Source: Bacteroidota bacterium (GTDB lineage Bacteria > Bacteroidota > Bacteroidia > Flavobacteriales > Flavobacteriaceae). Taken from it: a stretch of DNA of 64,000 bases. Positions 46,647 through 56,427 of the stretch are shown in pieces. The notes beneath the pieces are model-generated. The model saw nothing but the letters and a program-made list of their open reading frames with translations. It did no database searches and was not told the origin of the DNA. The stretch lies in contig JAJRRO010000020.1 in NCBI GenBank assembly GCA_024279425.1, positions 62,001 to 126,000 of the forward strand, read 5' to 3'. Both the position numbers and the translations under genes were made by a program. How positions within the stretch are numbered: position 1 is the first letter of the stretch; each line of letters begins with the position of its first letter.

Positions 46647-47057
46647 ATGTATCCTGCTGAATTGGTAAAACCTATGAGAGATGACTTAGCTTCTGCTGGG
46701 TTTGAAGAATTACATACGGCCGAAGCGGTCGAAAGTGCTATTGGCAAAAAAGGCACAACACTGGTTGTTGTAAACTCTGTTTGTGGATGCGCTGCGGCTA
46801 ATGCCCGCCCTGCTGCGAAAATGAGCCTAATGAACGACAAGAAACCGGACCATACCGTAACGGTTTTTGCGGGAGTCGATACAGAAGCTGTAAATGCTGC
46901 GCGTAATCTGATGATTCCGTTTCCGCCTTCTTCGCCAAGTATGGCCTTATTTAAGGATGGGGAATTGGTGCACATGATCGAGCGTCACCATATTGAAGGA
47001 AGACCTGCAGAAATTATTGCGGAAAACCTAACGGAGGCCTATAACGAGTTCTGTTAA
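46647..47057 (+). CDS. Bacilliredoxin (BrxA/BrxB, YphP/YqiW family)
   Basis: The 136-residue protein has the VVNSVCGCAAANARPAA motif, whose CGC is the redox site of bacilliredoxins, and ends with the block VHMIERHHIEGRPAEII. In Firmicutes the family removes bacillithiol from proteins under oxidative stress. The size is normal and the gene stands alone. Confidence 0.92.
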   Translation: MYPAELVKPMRDDLASAGFEELHTAEAVESAIGKKGTTLVVVNSVCGCAAANARPAAKMSLMNDKKPDHTVTVFAGVDTEAVNAARNLMIPFPPSSPSMALFKDGELVHMIERHHIEGRPAEIIAENLTEAYNEFC

Positions 47058-47122
47058 GGTTTCTTTCTCAAGAAACTTTTTGTTATTGCTTATAAAAAGC
47101 AAAAATCCTAGAATTTTATAGA

Positions 47123-47157
47123 AAGACCTGCCAGGTTTTGAAAACGTGGCAGGTCTT
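47123..47157. repeat. Long inverted repeat, possible terminator
   Basis: AAGACCTGCCAGGTTTT and AAAACGTGGCAGGTCTT pair with one mismatch across a one-base centre. I recall very similar palindromes scattered in many Bacteroidota genomes. It lies after the bacilliredoxin gene and could end its transcript. Confidence 0.7.
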
Positions 47158-47171
47158 GTTATTTTAGTGCC

Positions 47172-47906
47172 ATGCAAAAGATATTGGCCTATCCGCTTAC
47201 CTCAATTTATTTTCTTTTTTTTGGACTGGTTCTTTTGGTGTTCCATCCGATACAGTGGATCAGCTTCAATTTTTTTGGGTATAGTACCCATAAAAAGAGT
47301 GTTGCCCTTCTTAATCTTTGTTTGGTTCGGTGCACACATCTTCTAGGAACCACTTATACATTCAACAATCCGCATGAATTACCCACAGACCGCCCTTTGA
47401 TCCTAGTTTTGAACCATCAAAGCATGAACGACATTCCTCCTATTATCTGGTTTATGCGGGCACATCACCCCAAATTTGTAAGTAAGATCGAACTGGGCAA
47501 GGGTATCCCCAGTGTTTCCTATAATCTGAGACATGGGGGCTCAGTTTTAATAGACAGAAAAGATAGTAAACAAGCATTGGTAGAAATAGCTAAACTGGGA
47601 AAATACATTGAAAAGCACAATCGAAGTGCAGTTATTTTTCCCGAGGGAACGCGAAGTCAAACAGGACATCCCAAAAAATTTCAACCCACAGGACTTAAGT
47701 TACTGTTGAAAAATGCTCCTTCTGCCTTAATCGTGCCCATTAGCATTAACAATTCATGGAAAATGTTGCCCTATGGCAAGTTTCCCTATGGAATTGGAAA
47801 CCACCTCACTTTTGATGTGCACGAGCCCATTGAAAATGGTAAGAATCTGGATGAATTGATCGCAATAACCGAAGAGCGCGTAACCTCAGGAATAATCATA
47901 CCCTAA
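47172..47906 (+). CDS. plsC: 1-acyl-sn-glycerol-3-phosphate acyltransferase family protein
   Basis: The 244-residue membrane enzyme makes phosphatidic acid. The catalytic NHQSMNDIPP (pattern NHxxxxD) is near residue 80 and the substrate-binding FPEGTRSQTG near residue 150. A hydrophobic N-terminal segment anchors it (SIYFLFFGLVLLVF). The next gene follows after one base, so they are coupled. Other lysophospholipid acyltransferases share these motifs. Confidence 0.9.
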   Translation: MQKILAYPLTSIYFLFFGLVLLVFHPIQWISFNFFGYSTHKKSVALLNLCLVRCTHLLGTTYTFNNPHELPTDRPLILVLNHQSMNDIPPIIWFMRAHHPKFVSKIELGKGIPSVSYNLRHGGSVLIDRKDSKQALVEIAKLGKYIEKHNRSAVIFPEGTRSQTGHPKKFQPTGLKLLLKNAPSALIVPISINNSWKMLPYGKFPYGIGNHLTFDVHEPIENGKNLDELIAITEERVTSGIIIP

Positions 47907-47907
47907 A

Positions 47908-48570
47908 ATGACGGATTCTGAAACTGTAAAAAAGACAATTATTTTTGTCCAGGAGACCTTAAAAGACGCTGAAGGAGGTCATGATTGGTTTCATACCGAA
48001 CGCGTGCTCAAGAATGCAAGACGTATTGCAAAGGGAGAAAATGTTGATGAATTAATTATTTCCCTAGGCGCCTTATTACATGATATTGCCGATGCCAAGT
48101 TCAACGATGGGGACGAAAGTCTCGGGCCAAAAATTGCGAAAAAGTTCCTTTCCTCCTTACAACTCAATCAAAAAGTAATTGATCAAGTAGTTAACATCAT
48201 TACCCATATTTCATTCAAAAATAGCTTACCCACCTATAATCGATCCAAGTACAATTCGAAGGAATTGCAGATTGTACAGGATGCGGATCGGTTAGATGCC
48301 ATTGGTGCCATTGGGATTGCCCGTGCCTTTAATTATGGTGGATTTAAAAATAGAGAGCTTTACAACCCCGCCATTTCTCCCGATCCAAACTTGACCAAGG
48401 AAGCGTATAAAAAATCTACCGCCCCCACCATCAACCACTTTCATGAAAAACTACTTCTATTAAAGGATAAAATGAATACCCGAACAGGTAAAAAACTGGC
48501 CGAGGAAAGGCACAATTATATGCGCAATTACCTTGATCGATTTTATAGTGAATGGAATGGCGATTCCTAG
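47908..48570 (+). CDS. HD-domain phosphohydrolase (YedJ-like)
   Basis: The 220-residue protein has GGHDWFHTERVLKNA (first His), SLGALLHDIADAKF (the HD pair) and IVQDADRLDAIGAIGIARAF (last Asp), the metal site of HD phosphohydrolases. The pattern matches the YedJ/YpgQ group, which hydrolyse nucleotides. Its start follows the plsC stop by one base. Confidence 0.88.
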   Translation: MTDSETVKKTIIFVQETLKDAEGGHDWFHTERVLKNARRIAKGENVDELIISLGALLHDIADAKFNDGDESLGPKIAKKFLSSLQLNQKVIDQVVNIITHISFKNSLPTYNRSKYNSKELQIVQDADRLDAIGAIGIARAFNYGGFKNRELYNPAISPDPNLTKEAYKKSTAPTINHFHEKLLLLKDKMNTRTGKKLAEERHNYMRNYLDRFYSEWNGDS

Positions 48571-48637
48571 TTTGGGATAGCTTTTGTTCTTGCCTTTTTT
48601 CGTATCTTCAAGCATTAATCTCCAACCATTTAATACG

Positions 48638-50047
48638 ATGCAAAGAAGAAAATTTATCAAAAACGTAACGGCTTCCTCGGCGGCCTTTTCAATTGTTCCC
48701 AGCCATGTCCTTGGAAAAACACATATTCCACCCAGTGACACCCTCTATATAGCTGCTTTTGGAGTTGGTGGCAGAGGTCGCGGAGTAATTCGAGGCCTTG
48801 ATGAAACCCAAAAAGTAAAATTCGTTACGTTGTGTGATGTTGACGATAGAAGAGCTGCAGAAACGCACAAAAAATACCCGAAGGCAAAGCGCTACAAAGA
48901 TTTTAGAAAGGTATTTGATAAACACCTGAAAGATATCGATGCCATTATGGTGGCAACCCCTGATCATATGCATGCATCCATTGCCTTGCCTTTTATGAGG
49001 GAGAAGAAACATGCTTATGTAGAAAAACCACTGACTCATAATATTAATGAAGCGCGATTAATGACCACTATTGCCAAGGAGAATGGCATAGTCACCCAAA
49101 TGGGCAACCAAGGAGCCTCCAGTGATGGCAGTCGAGAAGCCAAGGAATGGATACAATCTGGGGTAATTGGAAAAGTATATAAAGTAGATTGTTGGACCAA
49201 CCGTCCCGTTTGGCCGCAAGGAGTTCCCCTACCTAAAGGTAAGGACCCAATCCCCAAAGGACTGGATTGGGATTTATGGCTAGGGGCCGCAGCAATGCGC
49301 GATTATAACGATGCCTACCTTCCCTTTAAGTGGCGTGGGTTTTGGGATTTTGGCACTGGCGCCCTAGGAGATATGGGCTGCCACATCATGGAAACTCCTT
49401 TCGGTGTTTTAGATTTGGGATATCCTACTGAGGCCGAAGCGAGCTGTACCACCAATTGGGTTGGGGATTTCGCGGAGGCAGATTACAGCCACTCATGCCC
49501 TTCTTCCTCTATTGTCCGTTTAAAGTTCAACACTGCTGAACATGGTGATATTGCCTTGAACTGGTACGATGGTGGTATTATGCCAGACCTGCCGGATGAA
49601 CTGAAAGATGGTGAAACCATTGGCGATGGTGGTGGCGGAAGTGTGTTGTACGGAACCCGTGGAATCTTGGTCTGCGACACGTATTCGAGAAATGCAAGAC
49701 TTTTGCCTTCCGATACTATGAAACTCCTAAATCCGCCTAAACCTTATTTGAAACGAATTGAAGGAGATACAGGCGGTCATCAAAAGAACTTTGTTGAGGG
49801 CTGCTTGAATGGTACTGAAACATCATCCGATTTTAAACGCTCAGGGCCTTTGACCGAAGCTGTGCTTATGGGGAATTTGGCTATAAAGGCATTCCAATAT
49901 AAGGAGAAGAGAGAAAATGGACGTGGGTTCAATTATCCTGGAAGAAGAAAGATATTATGGGATGGGGAGAATATGAATGTAACCAATTATGAGAAGGCCA
50001 ACGAATGGGTAAGAGGTATTTACCGTAAAGGTTGGGAGCTTTCTTAA
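48638..50047 (+). CDS. Tat-exported Gfo/Idh/MocA family oxidoreductase
   Basis: The start is the ATG at 48638 (MQRRKFIKNVTASSAAFSIV), a twin-arginine signal, giving 469 residues. The Rossmann motif is AAFGVGGRGRGVIRGL; VEKPLTHNINEARLM carries the EKP motif. The long second domain with WRGFWDFGTGALGDMGCHIME and GTRGILVCDTYSRNARLL is typical of the large exported group in Bacteroidota, including glycosidase-like members. It would act on sugars or glycosides in the periplasm. It is not adjacent to the sugar cluster at 20.6-32.3 kb, but belongs to the same kind of metabolism. Confidence 0.88.
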   Translation: MQRRKFIKNVTASSAAFSIVPSHVLGKTHIPPSDTLYIAAFGVGGRGRGVIRGLDETQKVKFVTLCDVDDRRAAETHKKYPKAKRYKDFRKVFDKHLKDIDAIMVATPDHMHASIALPFMREKKHAYVEKPLTHNINEARLMTTIAKENGIVTQMGNQGASSDGSREAKEWIQSGVIGKVYKVDCWTNRPVWPQGVPLPKGKDPIPKGLDWDLWLGAAAMRDYNDAYLPFKWRGFWDFGTGALGDMGCHIMETPFGVLDLGYPTEAEASCTTNWVGDFAEADYSHSCPSSSIVRLKFNTAEHGDIALNWYDGGIMPDLPDELKDGETIGDGGGGSVLYGTRGILVCDTYSRNARLLPSDTMKLLNPPKPYLKRIEGDTGGHQKNFVEGCLNGTETSSDFKRSGPLTEAVLMGNLAIKAFQYKEKRENGRGFNYPGRRKILWDGENMNVTNYEKANEWVRGIYRKGWELS

Positions 50048-50066
50048 AAACCCATAATACCCAATC

Positions 50067-50106
50067 AAATGCCCGATGCTTTTTTGTATTGGGCATTTCG
50101 TTTTTT
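50067..50106. terminator. Terminator between convergent genes
   Basis: AAATGCCC (50067-50074) pairs with GGGCATTT (50091-50098), followed by a T-run; the loop also holds a T-run. Confidence 0.7.
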
Positions 50107-50146
50107 GAAAACTATATTTCTGCATTAGATACGCCTCCTATCCAAC

Positions 50147-51400
50147 TTACCTGTTCAGCTGTATTAATTTTTTTTCCAAATGCTTTTGCTCCAATTCATT
50201 TTTGGTCTGTGCAATAGCGTTTCTTAGAGCTTCTTTTGCTTCAATGGGCACTTTTAAATCAATCAGAAGTTCTGCTCTTATGGCGTGAAAGAGCGCATTT
50301 TGAACACAATAAGGGCTTTTTTCAAATTCGTGGAGTTCCTGTAGTGCAGCTTTGGCACCGTAAACTTTGTAATAAGGTACAATCCTATTCAATTGGACTA
50401 TAGGAGAATATTGTCTTTGAAGCTGAAGGTCATAGAGATGCAAAATACTTGGCCAATCCGTTTTTTCAAAAGATTGGGCTATACAATGATAATAAGACAC
50501 CGCAGCTTCCATATGGTAACTAGACGGTGATTGAACGGCTATTGATGCTTTTTCCAAATGCTGAATACCAATAAAGATGAGGTCTCTATCGAACTTTTCA
50601 CGATTTTGACGCTCAAGGTCAACCAGTTCCTGATTTTCATCAACACGAGCCTCGAATCGCGAAGTATGAAAACACATTAAAGCAATTAGGGCATGAACGT
50701 TGGGATGGTCACAATATTTGTTTTCGCATAGTAACAAGGCAAGTCGTATCGCCTCCAAACAAATATCTTTTTTGATGATACTAGCCCCCGAGTTGGGGGA
50801 ATATCCTTCCGAAAACAATAAATAGATGACCTTCAATACCACTGCCAATCTGGATTGGAGGCCAATTTCCAAAGGAATATCCAAGGTTGAAATCTTACGT
50901 TTAAGCTGTTTTTTCGCCCTAGTAAACGACTTGGCCACGGTTTCTTCCTTCTTTAGCATAGCTGCAGCTATTTCACTATTCCCAAATCCCCCTATTAATT
51001 TAAGGCTCAAAGTAATTTGGTAATCCTTTGACAACGATGGATGACAACAGGCAAATATCATTTTTAGCTGACTGTCAGAGATTGTATTTGAAAGGGAAAT
51101 TTCTTTTTGCAATTCTTTTCTGCTCGTTATTAAATTAGAATCCGCTCCCTCCAAAACAACTTTATGATCCCGTCTTAGTCTATCTATAAGACCATTGCTG
51201 GCAACCCTCAATAACCAGGCTGTGGGATTATCGGGCAATTTCTTATACCCCCATACCTGCATGGCCTTGAGCAGGGCATCTTGAACGGCATCCTCTATAT
51301 GTTCTAAATGGGAGGGGCCAAATTTATTCAAAAGAACGGCAACCATTTTTCCGTATTCAGTTCTGAAGAGGTTTTCTATGATGTTCTTTTGGTCAAGCAT
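50147..51400 (-). CDS. ECF sigma factor with C-terminal helical extension (ECF42-like)
   Basis: The 417-residue protein has sigma region 2 near the start (VQDALLKAMQVWGYKKLPDN, AWLLRVASNGLIDRLRRD) and region 4 (LKLIGGFGNSEIAAAMLKKE, ETVAKSFTRAKKQLKRK). A 230-residue extension, DUF6596-like and TPR-like, follows (VIYLLFSEGYSPNSGAS is its hallmark start). No anti-sigma factor gene is present. In the ECF42 group the partner is a DGPF/YCII protein, and one is encoded 59 bp upstream on the same strand. The extension probably controls activity. Confidence 0.88.
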   Translation of the reverse strand: MLDQKNIIENLFRTEYGKMVAVLLNKFGPSHLEHIEDAVQDALLKAMQVWGYKKLPDNPTAWLLRVASNGLIDRLRRDHKVVLEGADSNLITSRKELQKEISLSNTISDSQLKMIFACCHPSLSKDYQITLSLKLIGGFGNSEIAAAMLKKEETVAKSFTRAKKQLKRKISTLDIPLEIGLQSRLAVVLKVIYLLFSEGYSPNSGASIIKKDICLEAIRLALLLCENKYCDHPNVHALIALMCFHTSRFEARVDENQELVDLERQNREKFDRDLIFIGIQHLEKASIAVQSPSSYHMEAAVSYYHCIAQSFEKTDWPSILHLYDLQLQRQYSPIVQLNRIVPYYKVYGAKAALQELHEFEKSPYCVQNALFHAIRAELLIDLKVPIEAKEALRNAIAQTKNELEQKHLEKKLIQLNR

Positions 51401-51459
51401 ATCCTAAAAATAAAAAGTCCGAATGAAACATCGGACTTTACCAGTACATTTATGATCGA

Positions 51460-51807
51460 TTACATATTCATGGACATGATCTCACGAACCTCAACATTGC
51501 CACCATGCTCAAATATTGGGCATCCTTTTGAAATTTCGACGGCTCCTGACTGGTCATCAGCGGTTACTATCAAGTATCCTCCCACTACCTCCGAGCCTTC
51601 GGCGAATGGACCATCCGTAATAACCTCCCCTGCTTGGTGAACAACCTTACCTTCTTTGGCCAAAGGCAGACCATCGACCAATTGTCCTTTTTCCTTTAAA
51701 CCGCCCATCCAAGCCCCCCATTTTTGCATATGCTCCTGCATTTCTTCCGGAGTTTGATTTGTTCTTGCCGCGTCTCCTCCTCTAAATAAAAATAAAAAAT
51801 TGCTCAT
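51460..51807 (-). CDS. YCII-related DGPF-domain protein
   Basis: The 115-residue protein has the DGPF motif in VITDGPFAEGSEVVGGYLIV, with GAWMGGLKEKGQLVDGLPL before it. This family is the usual genomic partner of ECF42 sigma factors. The gene is the first of the pair with the sigma factor and is probably co-transcribed or a target of it. Confidence 0.9.
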   Translation of the reverse strand: MSNFLFLFRGGDAARTNQTPEEMQEHMQKWGAWMGGLKEKGQLVDGLPLAKEGKVVHQAGEVITDGPFAEGSEVVGGYLIVTADDQSGAVEISKGCPIFEHGGNVEVREIMSMNM

Positions 51808-52029
51808 AATCTATAAAATTTAAGTTATTAAAATTGTTTTTACTTTTTAAAGACGAACAAGCATTTTATAATTGGACAGAAACATGAACTTTATTTAAAA
51901 TAACGATGATTGGATTCTCAAGTTCGAAATGACCAAAATCTAACATATTTTATTGCCGTTGAGCAGTCAAACAAGTATCTTCAACAACCTCAGTACTATT
52001 TAGAAAAGCAAAAAGTTAACTGAACCCCT

Positions 52030-53514
52030 ATGATAATTGCAACTAAAACCAAGTTCCCGAAACTTTTCCCGATAATTTTGGTCAGTGCACTCTTGGTCTT
52101 CTCCTGCACTTCCAGGAATAAGGGCGAGACTGAAGGCCTGACCATGCAAACAAACGACCCAGAACTCCTAACAAGCTTTGAATGGGCTAAAAAACAAGCT
52201 CTTTTTTATACCCATGATGGCAATGACACTGTTGGGAAGTGGTATGAGGCGGCACTACCAGATAGGGAGGCATTTTGCATGCGCGATGTAGCCCATCAAA
52301 CTGGGGGAGCCAATGCACTCCAACTTCAAGAGCATAACAAAAATATGTTATATAAATTTGCCGCCAACATTTCTGAATCAAAAGACTGGTGTACTTATTG
52401 GGAGATAAATCGATATGATAAACCAGCTCCCGTTGACTACACCAACGATAAGGAGTTTTGGTACAACCTTCCTGCCAATTTTGATGTGTTGAATGCCTGT
52501 TATCGTCAGTACCTCTGGACAGGTGATACCGATTATATAGATGATTCCGTTTTTCTCAACTTTTATGATAAAACAGTGAATGAATATGTTGAACGATGGC
52601 AACTGGGGCTTGATGAAATACTAACCCGTGATCGATTTATGCATACGGTCAAACCAATGGACAGCACTAACTCTTTTCATGTCTGCCGTGGGCTTCCAGG
52701 GTATGACGAAAGCAACCCTACTAGTCTTTACATGGGAGCGGATATGTTCGGAATCATGTATTTGGCGTTCAATGATTATGCTTCTATACAGGAGTTGAGA
52801 GGAAATAGTGCCGAAGCGGAAAAGTTTAGACTAAAAGCCCAACGGATTTACAATTTTTTCAATCAAAAATGGTGGAATGGCGATGAGCAAAAATACTACC
52901 TTAAAATGCTCGTTGACGGTACTATGCTAACCGCTAATGGTATAGGTTTATTGCGAACGGGAATTGCAAAATACCAAGATCGCTTCAAAAAATCCCTAGA
53001 TGGGTTGAATATAAGAGAAGGAAATGTTGAAGGGGGATCCTATCTGCCAAAATTATTATATGATTTTGATAGAAATGAAGTGGCCTATGAGGCCATGATG
53101 AATATTTCGGCAGAAGATAAAAGCAGGCGAGAGTATCCAGAAGTGTCCTATGGTGTTATCGAAGGGATGGTAAATGGAATGCTTGGTTTATATGCAGATG
53201 CCTCTAAAAATAGTATTGAGACCATGCCACACCTAACAAATAAAACTGAATGGGTCCAAATCAATAATATCCCCATACTTCAATCAAAAATTACCGTCAA
53301 GCATCTTGGCAATACAGCAACTACCTTTACCCATCTGGATGGAAAAACCTTCAAATGGAAGGCTGGCTTTCCAGGGTTGCACCAAGAGCTTATAGTGGAT
53401 GGCAAATCAACAATAGCAACCACCGGAGAAACCCTATCCGGAGTTGCCTATTCTTGGGTTATTGTTCCAATAGAGAAAGGAAAATCCATAACCATACAGA
53501 CGAAACAACCATAG
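52030..53514 (+). CDS. Six-hairpin glycosidase-like lipoprotein
   Basis: The 494-residue protein has a lipoprotein signal (FPIILVSALLVFSC near residues 13-26). FCMRDVAHQTGGANAL, FHVCRGLPGYDESNPTSLYM, and GIGLLRTGIAKY with SYLPKLLYDFDRNE look like an (alpha/alpha)6 barrel of glycoside hydrolases such as GH78/GH95-like enzymes, followed by a short beta domain (TAT...LSGVAYSWVIVP). I cannot assign the family number or substrate. It stands alone, opposite to its right neighbour. Confidence 0.6.
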   Translation: MIIATKTKFPKLFPIILVSALLVFSCTSRNKGETEGLTMQTNDPELLTSFEWAKKQALFYTHDGNDTVGKWYEAALPDREAFCMRDVAHQTGGANALQLQEHNKNMLYKFAANISESKDWCTYWEINRYDKPAPVDYTNDKEFWYNLPANFDVLNACYRQYLWTGDTDYIDDSVFLNFYDKTVNEYVERWQLGLDEILTRDRFMHTVKPMDSTNSFHVCRGLPGYDESNPTSLYMGADMFGIMYLAFNDYASIQELRGNSAEAEKFRLKAQRIYNFFNQKWWNGDEQKYYLKMLVDGTMLTANGIGLLRTGIAKYQDRFKKSLDGLNIREGNVEGGSYLPKLLYDFDRNEVAYEAMMNISAEDKSRREYPEVSYGVIEGMVNGMLGLYADASKNSIETMPHLTNKTEWVQINNIPILQSKITVKHLGNTATTFTHLDGKTFKWKAGFPGLHQELIVDGKSTIATTGETLSGVAYSWVIVPIEKGKSITIQTKQP

Positions 53515-53539
53515 GGTTGTTCCAATGTCCAAGAAAATT

Positions 53540-54613
53540 CTAAAACAATTTCATTTGGCCATTCTTATATTGTTCATGAAGCTCATTATTTAGCTTAGGG
53601 AAAATTTTATCCTTAAAGTAAGTGTGCTTTGCCAAACGGACCATTTCATGTATATGTCCGGCTATTTTGCCCTCGCCAACTCCCCTTATTCCGAAACGAC
53701 TGTCATTTAAAGACCCTCCATGACATTCCTTGATCTGATGCAATACCTTATCTGCTCGATCCGGCATCGCCTTTTTAATCCAATCTGTAAAAATACCGCC
53801 GATAGCCCCATTTAGCCTAACCATGGTAAAGGCAAATGATAATGCTCCATTGTCAGCAACGGCTTTGGCAAGTTTCATGATTTCATGACTATTTATTCCT
53901 GGGATAATCGGTGCCAACATAGCGTTGACAGGAATTCTATTTTTTGAAAGCAAGCGTATGGTCTCAAGGCGTTTTTTTATGGTCGTTGTCCTAGGTTCCA
54001 ATATACGCCTTGTGTCCTCGGATAGTGAGGTTATGGAAACATTCACTCCCACCAACCTATCTTTTGCCAACTCCTTTAAAATATCAAGGTCCCTAAGGAT
54101 TAAGGCGTTTTTGGTAATGATGCCAACGGGATGCCTGTATTTCAAAAACACTTCCAGACAGGCACGGGTAATTTTGACTTTTTTTTCAACGGGTTGATAA
54201 CAATCCGTATTCCCTGAAAGCACAATGGTTTCTGCTTTCCAGTTTTTATGTTTAAGTTTGGCCTCCAACAAATCTGGGGCGTCCTTTTTAATCAGTATCC
54301 TTCGTTCAAAATCAAGTCCCGCGCTATATCCCCAAAATTCATGTGTATTGCGTGCATAACAGTAGATACAACCGTGTTCGCAGCCCTGATATGGGTTCAT
54401 GGAATACGTCATCCCCACATCAGGACTTGTAACCTTGTTCACTATCGTTTTAGGGGAAATTGGAATATATTGGGTATGATTATTATCTGATTCTTCCCCT
54501 TCTAAACGACAAAATTCCAGGAAATCTTCTTCCATTTCGTGAAAATGTTCCAGAAACTTGTTAGGAGTGTTTTGTTGCGCGCCTCTACCTTTTGTAAAAT
54601 GATTGGTTTTCAT
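53540..54613 (-). CDS. PA0069-family radical SAM protein
   Basis: The 357-residue protein has the radical SAM cluster motif CEHGCIYCYARNTHEFWG near residue 80, preceded by DVGMTYSMNPYQG, and starts MKTNHFTKGRGAQQN, as in the PA0069/SplB-like group. GNTDCYQPVEKKVKITRACL and MLAPIIPGINSHEIMKLA are further family blocks. The reaction is unknown. It lies alone between the glycosidase-like gene and a palindromic repeat. Confidence 0.9.
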   Translation of the reverse strand: MKTNHFTKGRGAQQNTPNKFLEHFHEMEEDFLEFCRLEGEESDNNHTQYIPISPKTIVNKVTSPDVGMTYSMNPYQGCEHGCIYCYARNTHEFWGYSAGLDFERRILIKKDAPDLLEAKLKHKNWKAETIVLSGNTDCYQPVEKKVKITRACLEVFLKYRHPVGIITKNALILRDLDILKELAKDRLVGVNVSITSLSEDTRRILEPRTTTIKKRLETIRLLSKNRIPVNAMLAPIIPGINSHEIMKLAKAVADNGALSFAFTMVRLNGAIGGIFTDWIKKAMPDRADKVLHQIKECHGGSLNDSRFGIRGVGEGKIAGHIHEMVRLAKHTYFKDKIFPKLNNELHEQYKNGQMKLF

Positions 54614-54696
54614 ATTATGGATTTATTCCAAAAATATGGTGTATTTCCTATTATTTCATTTTCTCAATTGTTAAATAAAGTAAGGATTGGTAAAAT

Positions 54697-54796
54697 TGTC
54701 ATTTCGAGTGAGCAGGATGAACGAGAAATCACATTACAATAGGAGATAATTGTCTGAAAAATGAGGATGAGATTTCTCCTTCTGGTCGAAATGACA
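54697..54796. repeat. REP-like palindromic element, 100 bp
   Basis: TGTCATTTCGA (54697-54707) and TCGAAATGACA (54786-54796) are perfect outer arms; GAGAAATC (54723-54730) and GATTTCTC (54771-54778) are inner arms. This kind of palindrome is dispersed between genes in many Bacteroidota. It lies between two genes on the same strand. Confidence 0.75.
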
Positions 54797-54849
54797 TAGA
54801 AAATTTAAAAAAGTCAAAACCGATTTAGGACTGAAGCCCAAAGAAATAA

Positions 54850-56406
54850 TCAATTAAGCGAAACCCTGACCAATTGCTTTTTGCTTCCTCTTTTTGCATA
54901 AAAAAGAATATTGTTCTCCTTTACATTGAAGAGCGGGGTCGAAACCATTAAGGGCAATCGAGCGTTTTTGTCATCTATGATCTTTTTGTAACTGATATGA
55001 CCTTCAGCATCAAGTTTGATAGCAAAGACATTTCGGTTTCTACTCAACCCTTGTTTAAAAAGTAATCTATCCCCAGGTAACAATTGTGGGTTTTCGGCGG
55101 CTGAACTTATAAAAAAATAGGTGTCTCCATCTTTTGAAAAAGAACTGTAGGAAGCGTAGGCCCCATCCCCTTGGGTTACTTCGGACTTATTAATATTCCT
55201 GGCCCAAGCCATATCACCAGCGGAACTTAATTTGGCACTAACAATATCATTGTAGTGATACCGCGTAACCTTAAGCCTTCCCCCACTTGAATTCGACTGT
55301 ACGCTTGAGGTTACAAAATACTCCTCCGCATTGAATAAAATGCTCCCGTCCTCAGACACTTCTACATTCTTAAAGACCAAGTTCTTTATCACCTTGTCCT
55401 CTTCCCGTCCAAATTTGTCCATCATGAATTGCTCAGAAAATGAACTGTATTTCTTAGACTCGATAGTCAACGTATTGGTGTTTAACCTAAAATAAGCCAA
55501 ACCATTATACCGATTGTCCTTTCTATTGGCAAAGAATCCAACACATAACAACTTATTTCCCTTAATAATCGGCATTAATGCCTCTGAAAACTTACCTGGA
55601 TCATCAAAAGACTGTGTTCTGGCTCCGCTCTTTGAAACCTTTATCAATTCATATTCAAATTTTCTTTCGTTTGCTGCAAAACGTTTTTTTTTGAAATAGG
55701 CCTTCCCTACTATATATGCCTCACTTAAATCTTTCGAAAATGCAACGTTTTCAAAAGCATAGTTCTTTTCCTCAACCTCAGCCGAAAAATCGTGTTCAAC
55801 CACTTTTTTTAGGCTCGAATTAAATAGGTAAATGAAATGCTTATTAAGCTTTCCCTTTTTAAAATGTGTGCTAATGACGAAAGCATTTTTTGTATCATTG
55901 AACAACACCGATGTAGTAAACCCAGAAGAAAAGTTACGATTGTAATAATTTTTGTCCAACGGATTTAGAACCTCTTTGGATGAAATAGACAATAACGGTT
56001 CCTTTGTAAAATTAATGCCCGAAAGCGGACTGCGATGTACCGAATACTCGTAAGCAAACTTCTCGTAATTGTAGTCTAGAAACAAAAGGTAAATTTGCCC
56101 GTTGGCAACATATCCGTCCACTAAATTAGCATTCTTTAATTTGTAATTGTATTCGTTTACCAATTGCATATTGGCATCATAATGCTCAATAAAATACCCC
56201 TTGGGCCTTAGTACAATTCCCGTGTAATAGGACCGTACAAGGAAAGTGCCCCCAGTGCCATCCTCTGAAATAGTCAATAGGTTCGAATATTTATACCTGT
56301 CGTTATATTTTTCGCCTATAGTATGCGTAATAGGTATTTCCTGTGCTCCCAAAGCACAACAAATCATTAGAAAAAGAAGTGTTGCAACACTTTTTTGCAA
56401 ATTCAT
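54850..56406 (-). CDS. Secreted hypothetical protein, 518 residues
   Basis: The protein has a signal peptide (MNLQKSVATLLFLMICCALG, then AQ) and a long beta-rich mature part with repeats of the kind NAFVISTHFKKGKLNKHFIY, AYIVGKAYFKKKRF, GSILFNAEEYF and GDTYFFISSAAENP, suggesting a beta-propeller-like fold. There are no catalytic motifs that I recognise. It is the last gene of a possible operon with the crotonase (21 bp) and the sensor kinase. Confidence 0.7.
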   Translation of the reverse strand: MNLQKSVATLLFLMICCALGAQEIPITHTIGEKYNDRYKYSNLLTISEDGTGGTFLVRSYYTGIVLRPKGYFIEHYDANMQLVNEYNYKLKNANLVDGYVANGQIYLLFLDYNYEKFAYEYSVHRSPLSGINFTKEPLLSISSKEVLNPLDKNYYNRNFSSGFTTSVLFNDTKNAFVISTHFKKGKLNKHFIYLFNSSLKKVVEHDFSAEVEEKNYAFENVAFSKDLSEAYIVGKAYFKKKRFAANERKFEYELIKVSKSGARTQSFDDPGKFSEALMPIIKGNKLLCVGFFANRKDNRYNGLAYFRLNTNTLTIESKKYSSFSEQFMMDKFGREEDKVIKNLVFKNVEVSEDGSILFNAEEYFVTSSVQSNSSGGRLKVTRYHYNDIVSAKLSSAGDMAWARNINKSEVTQGDGAYASYSSFSKDGDTYFFISSAAENPQLLPGDRLLFKQGLSRNRNVFAIKLDAEGHISYKKIIDDKNARLPLMVSTPLFNVKENNILFYAKRGSKKQLVRVSLN

Positions 56407-56427
56407 GCGTAGGGTTTTGGGATGTTT

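Noticed and set aside
54697-54796. CRISPR repeat or insertion sequence end
   Set aside because: Only one palindromic copy, no spacer array, no target duplication and no transposase nearby.
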